NCBI RefSeq assembly: GCF_014696315.1
Contig: NZ_JACJPX010000025.1
Span: forward strand, 1-64,000
Length of the DNA: 64,000 nucleotides
Source: Calothrix membranacea FACHB-236
GTDB lineage: Bacteria > Cyanobacteriota > Cyanobacteriia > Cyanobacteriales > Nostocaceae
Direction: 5' to 3'
A program made the position numbers and the translations under genes. Positions within the stretch are counted from its first letter, which is position 1, and every line of letters begins with the position of its first letter. Positions 35,199-43,510 of the stretch are shown piece by piece. The notes under the pieces were generated by a model. That model searched no databases. It had not been told where the DNA came from and worked only from the letters and a program-made list of their open reading frames with translations.

Positions 35199-35342
35199 TT
35201 GTTATGAATTTGGTAATGGGTAATTGGTAATTGAGGAGTATAGAGAAAAGAATAATGAATGATGAACGCCAAATGACGGCAGTTGCGCCACTTGGGGTTT
35301 CCCTAAGACCTCCCCAATGCCCAATTCCCCATGCCCAATACC

Positions 35343-36476
35343 CTATACAACCCAATCTACAGCCTGTGCTTCAGTAATATCGGGTACGTCAAGGCGATTT
35401 TTCAACCGATAAAGTACTTTTTCTGGTAAGTTAGCAGTGCGATCGCAGTTTCTCCCTAAGAGTTCTTCCCAAGATGTTTCTAAGTAAACAATGCGAATCC
35501 GACCTTGATAATTAGCAAACATCCTTATTAGCATCCCCCGTAATTGGCGGCTAAGGTTGGTGGCGTTCCACACAAAGGATTGTCCATTTCGCATATATTC
35601 TTTGGCTAGGGCTTTAGCTGCATTCGCTATTACACCTTGGTCGTCTTCTGGGTCGATTCCCATTTGCTGACGCAGTTTATCGAGGGAAATTACCTCCCAG
35701 TTGGGGAGATTTTCTTTAATCCAAGTATCTTTTCCCGAACCTGGTAATCCTGACATCATCACTACTTGAAAGCGAGTATCATCGTAGGCTTCATAGTTTG
35801 GGTTACAATTTTCTTTTTGAAAATAAATAAACCGACTGTGTGCTGATGGGAATGTTCGCGGTTGGTCAAAGCAGTGATTTTCTTGGCAAAATTCGCGGAA
35901 AAACTCGATACGTTCGAGTAATTGCGCTTGGTCATTGCAGTATCGCCCGCGTACATCTGCTTCTGCCAGCATTGCCAGCATATCGCAACGGATGATTTGG
36001 CTAGCTTTGATAACTGCCCGTTCTGGGTTGGACTTATCCCAAAACCATAGAGGTAAACTACCATATTTCACCAAAGAAGCGATCGCCTCGCGTTCCTTAA
36101 ATGGTACTTGCAAATCCCAAAGAATCTGCTGTGCCATTTTTGCGCCTTGGAGTACGTGACCTTTCGAGGATATAGCACCATCTTCTGCAATTTCAGTAGC
36201 TGCAGGTTTTGCCACATCATGTAGCAAAGCGGCTGCAAATAGAACTGATCGCTCCTTAGCTGGTAATGCTCGCCATTGGGGTAAAGCTACTAATGCTTCA
36301 CATACTAATTTTGTATGAATAAGAACATCACCTTCAGCATGATAGCGCGGATCTTGGGGACAATCAGCAAGCGATCGCAACCAATTAAATTCTGCTTCCA
36401 GCGCCGACCAATTAATCGACCAATCAGTTTCGCTGGGACAATAAGGAAAAGACCAATCTTGACTAGAGGAATTCAT
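35343..36476 (-). CDS. HD-domain polynucleotide kinase (HD-Pnk)
   Basis: Two-domain RNA/DNA end-healing enzyme of 377 residues. The N-terminal HD phosphohydrolase shows His54 (VLIHTKLV), His86-Asp87 (LLHDVAKP) and His107 (SKGHVLQ). In characterised HD-Pnk this domain removes 2',3'-cyclic and 3' phosphates. The C-terminal kinase has a P-loop GLPGSGKDT (243-251) and S-x-D-x-x-R (264-269, general base Asp266), followed by VWNATNLSRQLRG; it would phosphorylate 5'-OH ends using NTP. It lies 92 bp downstream of an RNA ligase on the same strand, completing a heal-and-seal pair. The start is the ATG at 36476. Confidence 0.88.
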   Translation of the reverse strand: MNSSSQDWSFPYCPSETDWSINWSALEAEFNWLRSLADCPQDPRYHAEGDVLIHTKLVCEALVALPQWRALPAKERSVLFAAALLHDVAKPAATEIAEDGAISSKGHVLQGAKMAQQILWDLQVPFKEREAIASLVKYGSLPLWFWDKSNPERAVIKASQIIRCDMLAMLAEADVRGRYCNDQAQLLERIEFFREFCQENHCFDQPRTFPSAHSRFIYFQKENCNPNYEAYDDTRFQVVMMSGLPGSGKDTWIKENLPNWEVISLDKLRQQMGIDPEDDQGVIANAAKALAKEYMRNGQSFVWNATNLSRQLRGMLIRMFANYQGRIRIVYLETSWEELLGRNCDRTANLPEKVLYRLKNRLDVPDITEAQAVDWVV

Positions 36477-36568
36477 AAGTTTTACACCGTGAATAATTAA
36501 GGGTGCAAGGGAGATGAAGGGGATGAGGGGGAAATGATCAATGACAAATGCCCAATGCCCAACACAAA

Positions 36569-37354
36569 CTACCCAAACAAATCTGCATCAGAACGCAGGA
36601 TATTTGGTATGATTGGGCGATTGAGCCAATGCCCATCGGATTGTTGAATGGTGGTTAAAAAGCTGGAACGTACATATTTATAACGCGCAATTACTGTATC
36701 TCCTGGTTCAACTTTGATGTATAAACCCTCCATCAACGAACTTTGGTCAGTTTGTTTGAGAGAACGTTCTACATCCAGTCCTCTTTCTTGACAAATGGTG
36801 CAGAAAGTTTGCAAATGTGCGGGGGTTTGATAATGTGACTCACCCACCAAACCAATCATTTGTTTGTAGGATTGAAGCTTACCGGAAAACAGCACAGGTA
36901 CAGAACATAAAGGCAATCCAGCTAGTAACTGCTGACGGCTTTTAGTGCTGAGGAATACTTGCTTTTCTAAATCCAGTACGTCGTATTCTAAAAAGTAGTG
37001 GGGTAAGGCATCATAAAATACCGTGTGTTTGGCATAAAGCCATTCCCCAAACAGAATATAGCGACTTCCCAATACTTGCCAAAAAGCTAAAGCGTGAGTA
37101 TGCGCCCACTGTTTAAAAAAATTGAAGTGCTTTTCTCTCGCCCCACCTGTTAAATAGTGTCCTCGACTTTGCAGTCGGATTTGCCCATCAGTAGCAAAAC
37201 TAATGGCTGCATTAGCACCATCAACTTTTTCTTCAACAACTACATACTGTTCTTTGAGTGCATCAAAGGGAATACTATCTAGGTCTTCATCCCCAGGTTG
37301 CAACCGCGAACCCTGAATGTGATGGGTACGCGGATATTTATAGATTTGTTCCAT
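36569..37354 (-). CDS. RNA ligase (Rnl2/Rnl5-like)
   Basis: ATP-dependent RNA ligase of 261 residues. Motif I is EKVDGAN with Lys43 as the AMP-accepting lysine. Motif III is YILFGEWLYAKH (99-110), motif IV LMEGLYIKVE (207-216) and motif V VIARYKYVR (221-229). It would join 3'-OH and 5'-phosphate RNA ends made ready by the HD-Pnk encoded next. The two genes face leftward with a 92-bp gap filled partly by heptamer repeats. Role: repair of cleaved tRNA or other RNA after stress or toxin attack (inferred from family). Confidence 0.88.
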   Translation of the reverse strand: MEQIYKYPRTHHIQGSRLQPGDEDLDSIPFDALKEQYVVVEEKVDGANAAISFATDGQIRLQSRGHYLTGGAREKHFNFFKQWAHTHALAFWQVLGSRYILFGEWLYAKHTVFYDALPHYFLEYDVLDLEKQVFLSTKSRQQLLAGLPLCSVPVLFSGKLQSYKQMIGLVGESHYQTPAHLQTFCTICQERGLDVERSLKQTDQSSLMEGLYIKVEPGDTVIARYKYVRSSFLTTIQQSDGHWLNRPIIPNILRSDADLFG

Positions 37355-37578
37355 GACTTTTCTACCTTGCTGATAGCAATCAAATATTTGCGCGGCGAAC
37401 TGAAACGAATAAGCAATTTTTCTAAATGAGAAAATCAGAAATTGCTAGCATTCGCCATTGAAGTGAATTTGATTGAGACCAGGGACTACATATGCCGTTA
37501 CCGTAGTTTTCCAAGATTATTACTTTTATAATATATATGCTCCACAAGCTGAAGCAATGTTTCCGGAAGCGAGCATTT

Positions 37579-37611
37579 AGAAACCCGACTTTTTGAAAAA
37601 GTTGGGTTTCT
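37579..37611. repeat. Hairpin repeat AGAAACCCGACTTTTT
   Basis: AGAAACCCGACTTTTT pairs with AAAAAGTTGGGTTTCT (one G-T) around a single base. Highly similar hairpins are scattered in many cyanobacterial spacers. It sits in the 389-bp spacer between the sugar transferase and the RNA ligase (37355-37743), which has no gene. Confidence 0.75.
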
Positions 37612-37743
37612 CGGTAGCAAGTTTTGCTTCAGTAAGTAGCATTTCAACCTACATATACTGAAAGTGTGGCAAACTTAAATCAGATTGCGATCGCATATTT
37701 ATTTTTATATATTTATTTTAATAATTTTAAAATAGAAATAATA

Positions 37744-38436
37744 CTAAAAAGCACCGTCTTTCTTAAAGACAACTTTGAGAGTTTTAATAATTAAAATAAT
37801 ATCGTAAGCTATAGACCATTTACTTTGGTAGTTAATATCCATACTAAAAATATCTTCAAAGTCTTTAATTTGAGAACGTCCATTAGCTTGCCATTCTCCA
37901 GTTATACCAGGTTTAACATTTAAACGTTGCCAATGGTGACTTGAGTAATGCATCACTTCATCAGGAGTGGGAGGACGCGTACCTACTAGGCTCATTTCTC
38001 CTAGCAATACGTTCCAAAACTGAGGGAGTTCATCTAGACTCGTACGTCGGAGAAGCTTCCCTACCCTTGTAATCCGAGGGTCATTCTCATTTTTAAAAAT
38101 ACGCTTATTTTGAGCTTCGTTATTAACAAGATGTTTGAGTTTTTCAGCACCAACTACCATAGAACGAAATTTCCAAATTCGGAAAGAGCGCCCATTTAGC
38201 CCACAGCGAATTTGACTATAAAATATAGGGCCAGGATTATCTAATTGAATAGCTATAGCTACCGGAATCAAAATAATTACCATAATCCCTAGTCCTATTA
38301 CAGCACCTAAGATGTCAATTATCCTTTTTGCTTTGCTATTAACAGAGGGATGAATTGGGAGTTGAGCAACATGGGAAATATAGGCGCTATTCACAAATGG
38401 TATGTCAATTGGTTGTGAATTAGAGGGTTTAGGCAT
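37744..38436 (-). CDS. Undecaprenyl-phosphate sugar phosphotransferase (WcaJ/RfbP-like)
   Basis: Initiating sugar transferase of about 230 residues. The N-terminal KRIIDILGAVIGLGIMVIILIPVAIAIQLDNPGPIFY membrane hairpin and the cytoplasmic GRSFRIWKFRSMVVGAE, TRVGKLLRRTSLDELPQFWNVLLGEMSLVGTRPP and KPGITGEWQANGRS blocks are full family hallmarks. It would move a sugar-1-phosphate from UDP-sugar to undecaprenyl phosphate to start an exopolysaccharide or O-antigen unit. The start is the ATG at 38436; the frame extends to a TTG at 38457. It is 86 bp downstream of a WecG-type transferase. Confidence 0.92.
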   Translation of the reverse strand: MPKPSNSQPIDIPFVNSAYISHVAQLPIHPSVNSKAKRIIDILGAVIGLGIMVIILIPVAIAIQLDNPGPIFYSQIRCGLNGRSFRIWKFRSMVVGAEKLKHLVNNEAQNKRIFKNENDPRITRVGKLLRRTSLDELPQFWNVLLGEMSLVGTRPPTPDEVMHYSSHHWQRLNVKPGITGEWQANGRSQIKDFEDIFSMDINYQSKWSIAYDIILIIKTLKVVFKKDGAF

Positions 38437-38522
38437 AGTGATTAAAAGTCCAGTCAATTATTATTAAAAGCCAAGAGTATCGATAAAAACTTTGGTTAAT
38501 ATTTAAGGACATTTAATTGGTA

Positions 38523-39422
38523 TTATTGAACTCTTAATTTACTGCTCTGTTCCTCGCTAGTTGTCATTTGATAAAAATTAAGTTTTTGTTGCAAAATTAA
38601 CCATAAAAAAGGTACATCTTCAATTAAATATCTTTTCCATAATCTCTGGGGTTCACATAACATTCTATACAACCATTCAAAACCTAAATTACTAATAAAT
38701 ACTGGTGCTCTTTGGATATTTCCAGCTTCAAAGTCAATCGTCGCACCTATTGCTAAAAATATCTTGATATTGGGCAATTGCTCTTTATATTTATAGATCC
38801 ATTTTTCTTGTTTGGGTGCACCCAAACCAACTGCTAAGACAGTCGCTCCTGAATCATTAATTAATTTCACTATGCTTTTGCATTCTTGTTCATTTTTTTC
38901 AAAACCAAAAGTTGGTGAATAGTTACCCACAACAATATTGCGGCGGACTTTAGTATTGATTCTCTCTTGAGCTTGATCTGCTACACCTTTAGCTGCACCC
39001 AGTAAAAAAATTTTGATTTGCTCGTTTTTTTTGTGAAAATTGTAAAAGGCGGGAAAGAAATCAGAACCAGATATTTTTTCTTTGATGGGATTACCTAAAA
39101 ATCTAGAAGCATAAATCAGAATTTGGCTATCACAGAGTTTATAGTCAGCGCTACTATATGCCTCTAAAAACTCCTGATCGCGTTGCAGTTTCATTAGATG
39201 ATCGACATTAGGCGTAAAGACAATACCGTCATGAAGATTTTCTAAAATCTCAGTTTTGAGTAAATTATCAATTTCAATATTTAAAACATTAACTTTTTCC
39301 GTAAATTCCTGATTGATAGAATTACGATAACGGGGGAAAAATCGCCTGCGTAAAAGTTTGATTTTCCTAGAAAAGAAAATATTTCCAAAACGAGGAGTGA
39401 GATAACTCATTCGGTTTGCCAT
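38523..39422 (-). CDS. WecG/TagA/CpsF family glycosyltransferase
   Basis: Glycosyltransferase family 26 enzyme of 299 residues, acting on a lipid-linked sugar. Landmarks: TPNVDHLMKLQRDQEFLEAY, the YKLCDSQILIYASRFLG stretch, FLLGAAKGVADQA, VGLGAPKQEKWIY and FLAIGATIDFEAGNIQRAPVFISNLGFEWLYRMLCEP. The N-terminal 40 residues are basic (KIKLLRRRFFPRYR), which may aid membrane contact. Paired with the sugar transferase downstream in a leftward unit. The 631-bp spacer to its right holds no gene. Confidence 0.9.
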   Translation of the reverse strand: MANRMSYLTPRFGNIFFSRKIKLLRRRFFPRYRNSINQEFTEKVNVLNIEIDNLLKTEILENLHDGIVFTPNVDHLMKLQRDQEFLEAYSSADYKLCDSQILIYASRFLGNPIKEKISGSDFFPAFYNFHKKNEQIKIFLLGAAKGVADQAQERINTKVRRNIVVGNYSPTFGFEKNEQECKSIVKLINDSGATVLAVGLGAPKQEKWIYKYKEQLPNIKIFLAIGATIDFEAGNIQRAPVFISNLGFEWLYRMLCEPQRLWKRYLIEDVPFLWLILQQKLNFYQMTTSEEQSSKLRVQ

Positions 39423-40053
39423 ATATTTTGAAGCCCATTATTGACAGTTGGTAAATGCTGGGGCGCTGTGCAATCAGCACAATTTACACACCACTTGATG
39501 CTTAGGTAAAATCAAAACTCTTTACTTGCTTGTCATACAAGGAATGCCATAGGTCAAAATCTATCAAGACCTTGAGAATATTCGCATTACAAGCTTATGC
39601 ATCAACACGATAAGAGTCTTGATGTAACTAGAGGTTTTATTTATGTGATATGCGTACAGTCTCCTCTGCTGATATCAATATAAAAAACTATCTAACGGCT
39701 ATTTAAACTCTCATCAATACAGCATCCCCATCAACCAATAAGATTATCCACATAGCTATCCGCTTGGTTGTAGCGTACAGATAGCTAAAACTTCATAATA
39801 AATTCATCTATATTGAGTAGATAAAAAACCTGGGCTTCTAGTGATTAACTAGCTAAAAATAAACCCTAAAATATAATATAAAGATGCAGCACCTAAACGT
39901 TGCTTATGACCAGTGATTTATGAATTAAAGATTGCTATTGCCTTTAATGAAGAGGGTAATAATCCAAGCTATATAATTTTTGAATCCCCGAAACATTTTT
40001 GCGATCGCTATCATCTCTAGCTGTATTATCCTCTCAATCATTCGGTCGTTGTC
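39423..40053. other. Spacer without a gene, 0.63 kb
   Basis: Between the leftward WecG gene and the rightward 99-aa gene. AT-rich; I see no RNA, repeat or open frame with a start signal. Likely divergent promoters. Confidence 0.5.
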
Positions 40054-40353
40054 ATGGAAAGACCTCGCGTTATGGTCATTGGTAGTAAAGTCACTATGGT
40101 GCAACGTGTCAGTCGCTACTGCCTAAAAAAGGATTTAGAAGTGTTCCCTTACTATGGGATTCCCCTCAATGAAGAGATAACTCTATTCAATCCCCATGTT
40201 TTTGTACTTTGCCAGCCTCTACCTGAAGGCTTCTTGCCATGCACAGCACAACCCTACATTTTGTTGTCAGAGCAAGCAATTGATGGGGATATAAACGATG
40301 TTAGATCCCCATCAGAATTGTCTATACGCTTGCAAGAAGTCCTCCAAATTTAA
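40054..40353 (+). CDS. Hypothetical protein, 99 aa (receiver-like fold possible)
   Basis: Small soluble protein without recognised domain. The opening PRVMVIGSKVTMVQRVSRYC and NPHVFVLCQPLP read like the first strands of a receiver or Rossmann-type alpha/beta fold, but no phospho-accepting Asp is placed correctly. It stops at 40353, and the TAA shares three bases with the stop codon of the convergent response regulator (40350-40352). Its location next to a two-component pair hints at a related regulatory job, without proof. Confidence 0.55.
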   Translation: MERPRVMVIGSKVTMVQRVSRYCLKKDLEVFPYYGIPLNEEITLFNPHVFVLCQPLPEGFLPCTAQPYILLSEQAIDGDINDVRSPSELSIRLQEVLQI

Positions 40354-41030
40354 ATTAATCCTTCTCTGATAGCAATTGCGGCTGCTTGAACGCGATCGTC
40401 TACGCTGAGTTTATTCAGGATCATACGTACATAGGACTTCACTGTTCCTAGTGACAGGTATAATTCATCAGCAATGCTTTGGTTGGAATAGCCATCAGCA
40501 ATTAATTTTAAAATTTCCCGTTCCCGATTGCTCAGGACTGGCTGTTGCCCGATTTCAGTCACAGTCGCTTTATTATGAGCAACTATCACGGGTTTAAGCA
40601 TTCGGGACACCTTTTGGGCAATTTTTGGGTCTAAATAGGCACCACCTTGTAGGATCAATTGAATCACTGCAATCAATTGCTCCCATTCAATACTCTTTAA
40701 ACAGTAACCATCTGCACCAGCTGCTAGCATCCCCATCACCTGAGTATCATGGTCGAATGCGCTCAAAGCTAGAATGCGGATATTAGGGCGATCGCTTTTA
40801 ATTTGCTGTGTAGCTGTGATGCCATCCATAACTGGCATATCAATGTCCATTAAAATCACATCTGGCTGGAGTTTTATAGCTAGTTCTATTGCCTGTGTGC
40901 CGTCTGTAGCCTCTCCCACGACATCAAAACCAGGTTCCATAGTAAACTGGCCTTTCATCCCTCGGCGTACCAAAGCATGATCGTCTACTAATAAAATCTG
41001 TACGTTTTTTTGCTCGTCACTCTCAGACAT
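40350..41030 (-). CDS. NarL/FixJ-type response regulator
   Basis: Two-component response regulator of 226 residues. The receiver domain has VQILLVDDHALVRRGMKGQF, the phospho-accepting Asp in PDVILMDIDMPVMDG, and Lys in DGYCLKS. The DNA-binding domain is LuxR-type: LSNREREILKLIADGYSNQSIADELYLSLGTVKSYVRMILNKL. I chose the ATG at 41030 (MSESDEQ) with AGGAATC before it. An in-frame start at 41144 would overlap the upstream kinase gene by 89 bp. The gene follows its probable partner kinase by 25 bp, and shares stop-codon bases with the convergent 40054-40353 gene. Confidence 0.93.
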   Translation of the reverse strand: MSESDEQKNVQILLVDDHALVRRGMKGQFTMEPGFDVVGEATDGTQAIELAIKLQPDVILMDIDMPVMDGITATQQIKSDRPNIRILALSAFDHDTQVMGMLAAGADGYCLKSIEWEQLIAVIQLILQGGAYLDPKIAQKVSRMLKPVIVAHNKATVTEIGQQPVLSNREREILKLIADGYSNQSIADELYLSLGTVKSYVRMILNKLSVDDRVQAAAIAIREGLI

Positions 41031-41055
41031 GATTCCTGTTCCTACACTTTTGACA

Positions 41056-42564
41056 CTATGCATGATGGAACCTAGCCTTATCTGTATTAGCTGGTAGGGT
41101 AAACCAAAAGGTACTACCTTTACCGAGGGAACTGTCAACGCCAATTATGCCACCATGAGCTTCAATGATTTGACGGCATAAATAAAGACCTAGTCCACAT
41201 TTACCACGTCGGCCCCGTCCTTGTACAAAACGGTAAAACAGTTGTTCTTTTTCCTGTGGTGCAATCCCTCTACCTTGATCACGCACCGAAACTTTGACTT
41301 GGTTGTGTTTGAAGCTAGCAACCTCAATTGATATTTGTTTGTGAAGTTCACTAACGCGCACAGCATTGTCTAACAAATTTTGTAAAACGCGTCGGATCTC
41401 TAACTCATCACCATAGATAGTTGGTAAATAGTGGGCAATGCGATAATTTATACAAAAATCAGACTCAGAAATAGCCTGAATTTGGTCAATAACTTTCACA
41501 ACTATCTTTTCCCAATTCAGAGGCTCATAATTCAAGCTCACTTGATTACCAGCTTCATAACGAGAGATATCTAAAAGAGCTTCCACCAACCTGATCAAAT
41601 CCTCGTTAGTTTGGTGGTATTCTTTAAATACTTCTCTCCAAGTGTCACTAACTGCACCGAAAGCCCCTTTGAGCATACTCTCTAGAGTGGTACGAGTAGC
41701 TAAGAGGGGGGTGCGGAGGTCGTGAGATAGGGTACAGATCAGCTCTTCAAGATTTTGATTACGTACCTGTATGCATATTTGACGACGTTGAATCTCATTC
41801 ACCATTGCATCAACAACTTCTGTCAATTGACTGATTTTGTCAGGATTCCGATAGTCAGTTGCAGATTTTCTGTGCTTTTTTTTCAACTGGTGCAAAGTTA
41901 CTGTAGCTCGTCGATGCAAAAGCTGGAGATGAAAACCCACTGCTAGCAATATCAGTACTGTGCTAATGATATTGAGAACAATGTTGATTTGGTGTAAATC
42001 AGTGAGCCACATTGTGCGATCGCTCAACAGGTTTTGCTCTTGCTCAACTAAGCCTTGAACTTTATTTCGCAAAGCGCCAAATAAAGTCATTTCTACGCGA
42101 CTATCACGGCTTTGAACATTAGAGAAATTCTGTTGACTCAACTCACTTTGTAATTGCTGATAAACATCTTTAATGTGATCGAGTTGCCTTAGTTGACTAG
42201 GGTTATCCTTTAAAAGATGGTATAGACGATTGAAGTTATTCTCAAAAGAGATAGTCTCTAATTCATCACCCTCAACTAAGCGTTTTTCTAGGTCAATCAC
42301 AGCGTTGAGGAGATGATCCTCTTCTTGCTCTAGCAATACAGCATGAGTTAAATTTTCAGATGCTTCGTGTTTGAAATATCCTAGCCAAAGGTTTAAGCCA
42401 TGTTGGACTAATATCAACAACACCACCATGAACAAGCTAGTATACAACGGTCTAAATAAATAACTTTTCTGAGTCGATGGAGTTATTAACCGTAAGAAAT
42501 TAATAGCAAACACCCTAACAAATCCGTAAGCTGACATCAGCAATATCCAGCGCTTGGCTGGCAT
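41056..42564 (-). CDS. Sensor histidine kinase with CHASE3-like input
   Basis: Membrane kinase of about 502 residues. Helix 1 (YTSLFMVVLLILVQHGLNLWL, about residue 45) and helix 2 (IVLNIISTVLILLAVGFHLQL, about residue 195) bracket a ~130-residue helical extracytoplasmic domain like CHASE3. The H-box is LSHDLRTPL, the N-box RVLQNLLDNAVRV, G1 DQGRGIA, G2 GKCGLGLYLC, so all catalytic motifs are present. It should phosphorylate the response regulator encoded 25 bp downstream. I chose the ATG at 42564; a TTG at 42579 is in frame. The signal is unknown. Confidence 0.92.
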   Translation of the reverse strand: MPAKRWILLMSAYGFVRVFAINFLRLITPSTQKSYLFRPLYTSLFMVVLLILVQHGLNLWLGYFKHEASENLTHAVLLEQEEDHLLNAVIDLEKRLVEGDELETISFENNFNRLYHLLKDNPSQLRQLDHIKDVYQQLQSELSQQNFSNVQSRDSRVEMTLFGALRNKVQGLVEQEQNLLSDRTMWLTDLHQINIVLNIISTVLILLAVGFHLQLLHRRATVTLHQLKKKHRKSATDYRNPDKISQLTEVVDAMVNEIQRRQICIQVRNQNLEELICTLSHDLRTPLLATRTTLESMLKGAFGAVSDTWREVFKEYHQTNEDLIRLVEALLDISRYEAGNQVSLNYEPLNWEKIVVKVIDQIQAISESDFCINYRIAHYLPTIYGDELEIRRVLQNLLDNAVRVSELHKQISIEVASFKHNQVKVSVRDQGRGIAPQEKEQLFYRFVQGRGRRGKCGLGLYLCRQIIEAHGGIIGVDSSLGKGSTFWFTLPANTDKARFHHA

Positions 42565-43418
42565 CTTAAATAACTGCAAATTGTTGATATTTCAAGCTTG
42601 ATATTCAGGTATATTCGCCACTGTTATTATCCTGAATAATTCTGACATGATAGCAAGTATACGCTTACAAGCTTGACTGCTATTTCCATCCCGGGATAGA
42701 TGCAAAATAAGTTGTAAATAAATGCATTTTATCAGTCATACTACACTCATAAACTTGATTACCATTTTTTGTTAAAGAGATTACCCTATCAGTTTATTTT
42801 AACAGGTATGGAAGCAGTGTATCACTAACAAAGTTCTTTTAAACGCTATATTGTTAAACTTCTATATAAGATTAGTCTGCACTAAAATATGATGTATCTT
42901 TGTTGTAAAATTTCGCTTCTACAAAAAACACTTTTTACTATACCGTTACTGAATAAATTTGTAATCCACAAAACTTGTAAGCCATATCCAGTAAAGCTTT
43001 TAGTTGATAAAAATTATTGATTTTCTATATTTATGTCATGATATTTTAGAGTGAAATCTAGATTGTTTATCCACAAAAAATGTTACATAGTTTGCATCCA
43101 CAGCAGATAAATACTGAGAATTATTGCTCAAAATAAAATCACAATATACTTATCACTATCTCTGTCTTTATCTAAGATTAATATTTTAGATGTCGCCATA
43201 TTAATGGCTGAATATTGCCATATTATTATTTCTTAAGAGTAAAATAATTCACCCAATAACGCAATTTTTACGTTCGATAAAATCAGGATAAATTATAATA
43301 AATTTAAAATTAGCTTGCCTCAAAATATAAAAAATCTTTAGCAAAGATGGATGCTCATCAAAAAAGTAATTTGATGCATAATTAATCTCTCAACTTTTAG
43401 GTCAAATTTTAAACAATA
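42565..43418. other. AT-rich spacer without a gene, 0.85 kb
   Basis: The longest gene-free stretch in the polysaccharide area. It is AT-rich with no open frame with a start signal and no RNA gene that I can recognise. Confidence 0.55.
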
Positions 43419-43463
43419 AATACTTCTCAGATAATACTACCAATTACTTATCTGAGAAGTATT
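43419..43463 (-). terminator. Terminator of the GH74-like gene
   Basis: AATACTTCTCAGATAA pairs perfectly (16 bp) with TTATCTGAGAAGTATT around a 13-nt loop. On the minus strand it is followed by a TTATTG/TTTAAAATT tract and lies 48 bp past the GH74-like stop. It probably also ends the polysaccharide transcript. Confidence 0.8.
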
Positions 43464-43510
43464 TTGACCAAATTACTTAAGAGTAATTGACCACACACAA
43501 GTGTATTCAA

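Noticed and set aside
35343-36476. Reading the HD protein as a CCA-adding enzyme
   Set aside because: The protein has no nucleotidyltransferase G-S/D-x-D motif; instead a P-loop kinase domain follows the HD domain.
37744-39422. Assigning the sugar transferase and WecG genes to the heterocyst envelope polysaccharide (hep) cluster
   Set aside because: Both families also occur in other polysaccharide loci, and no hep-specific neighbour could be named from sequence alone.
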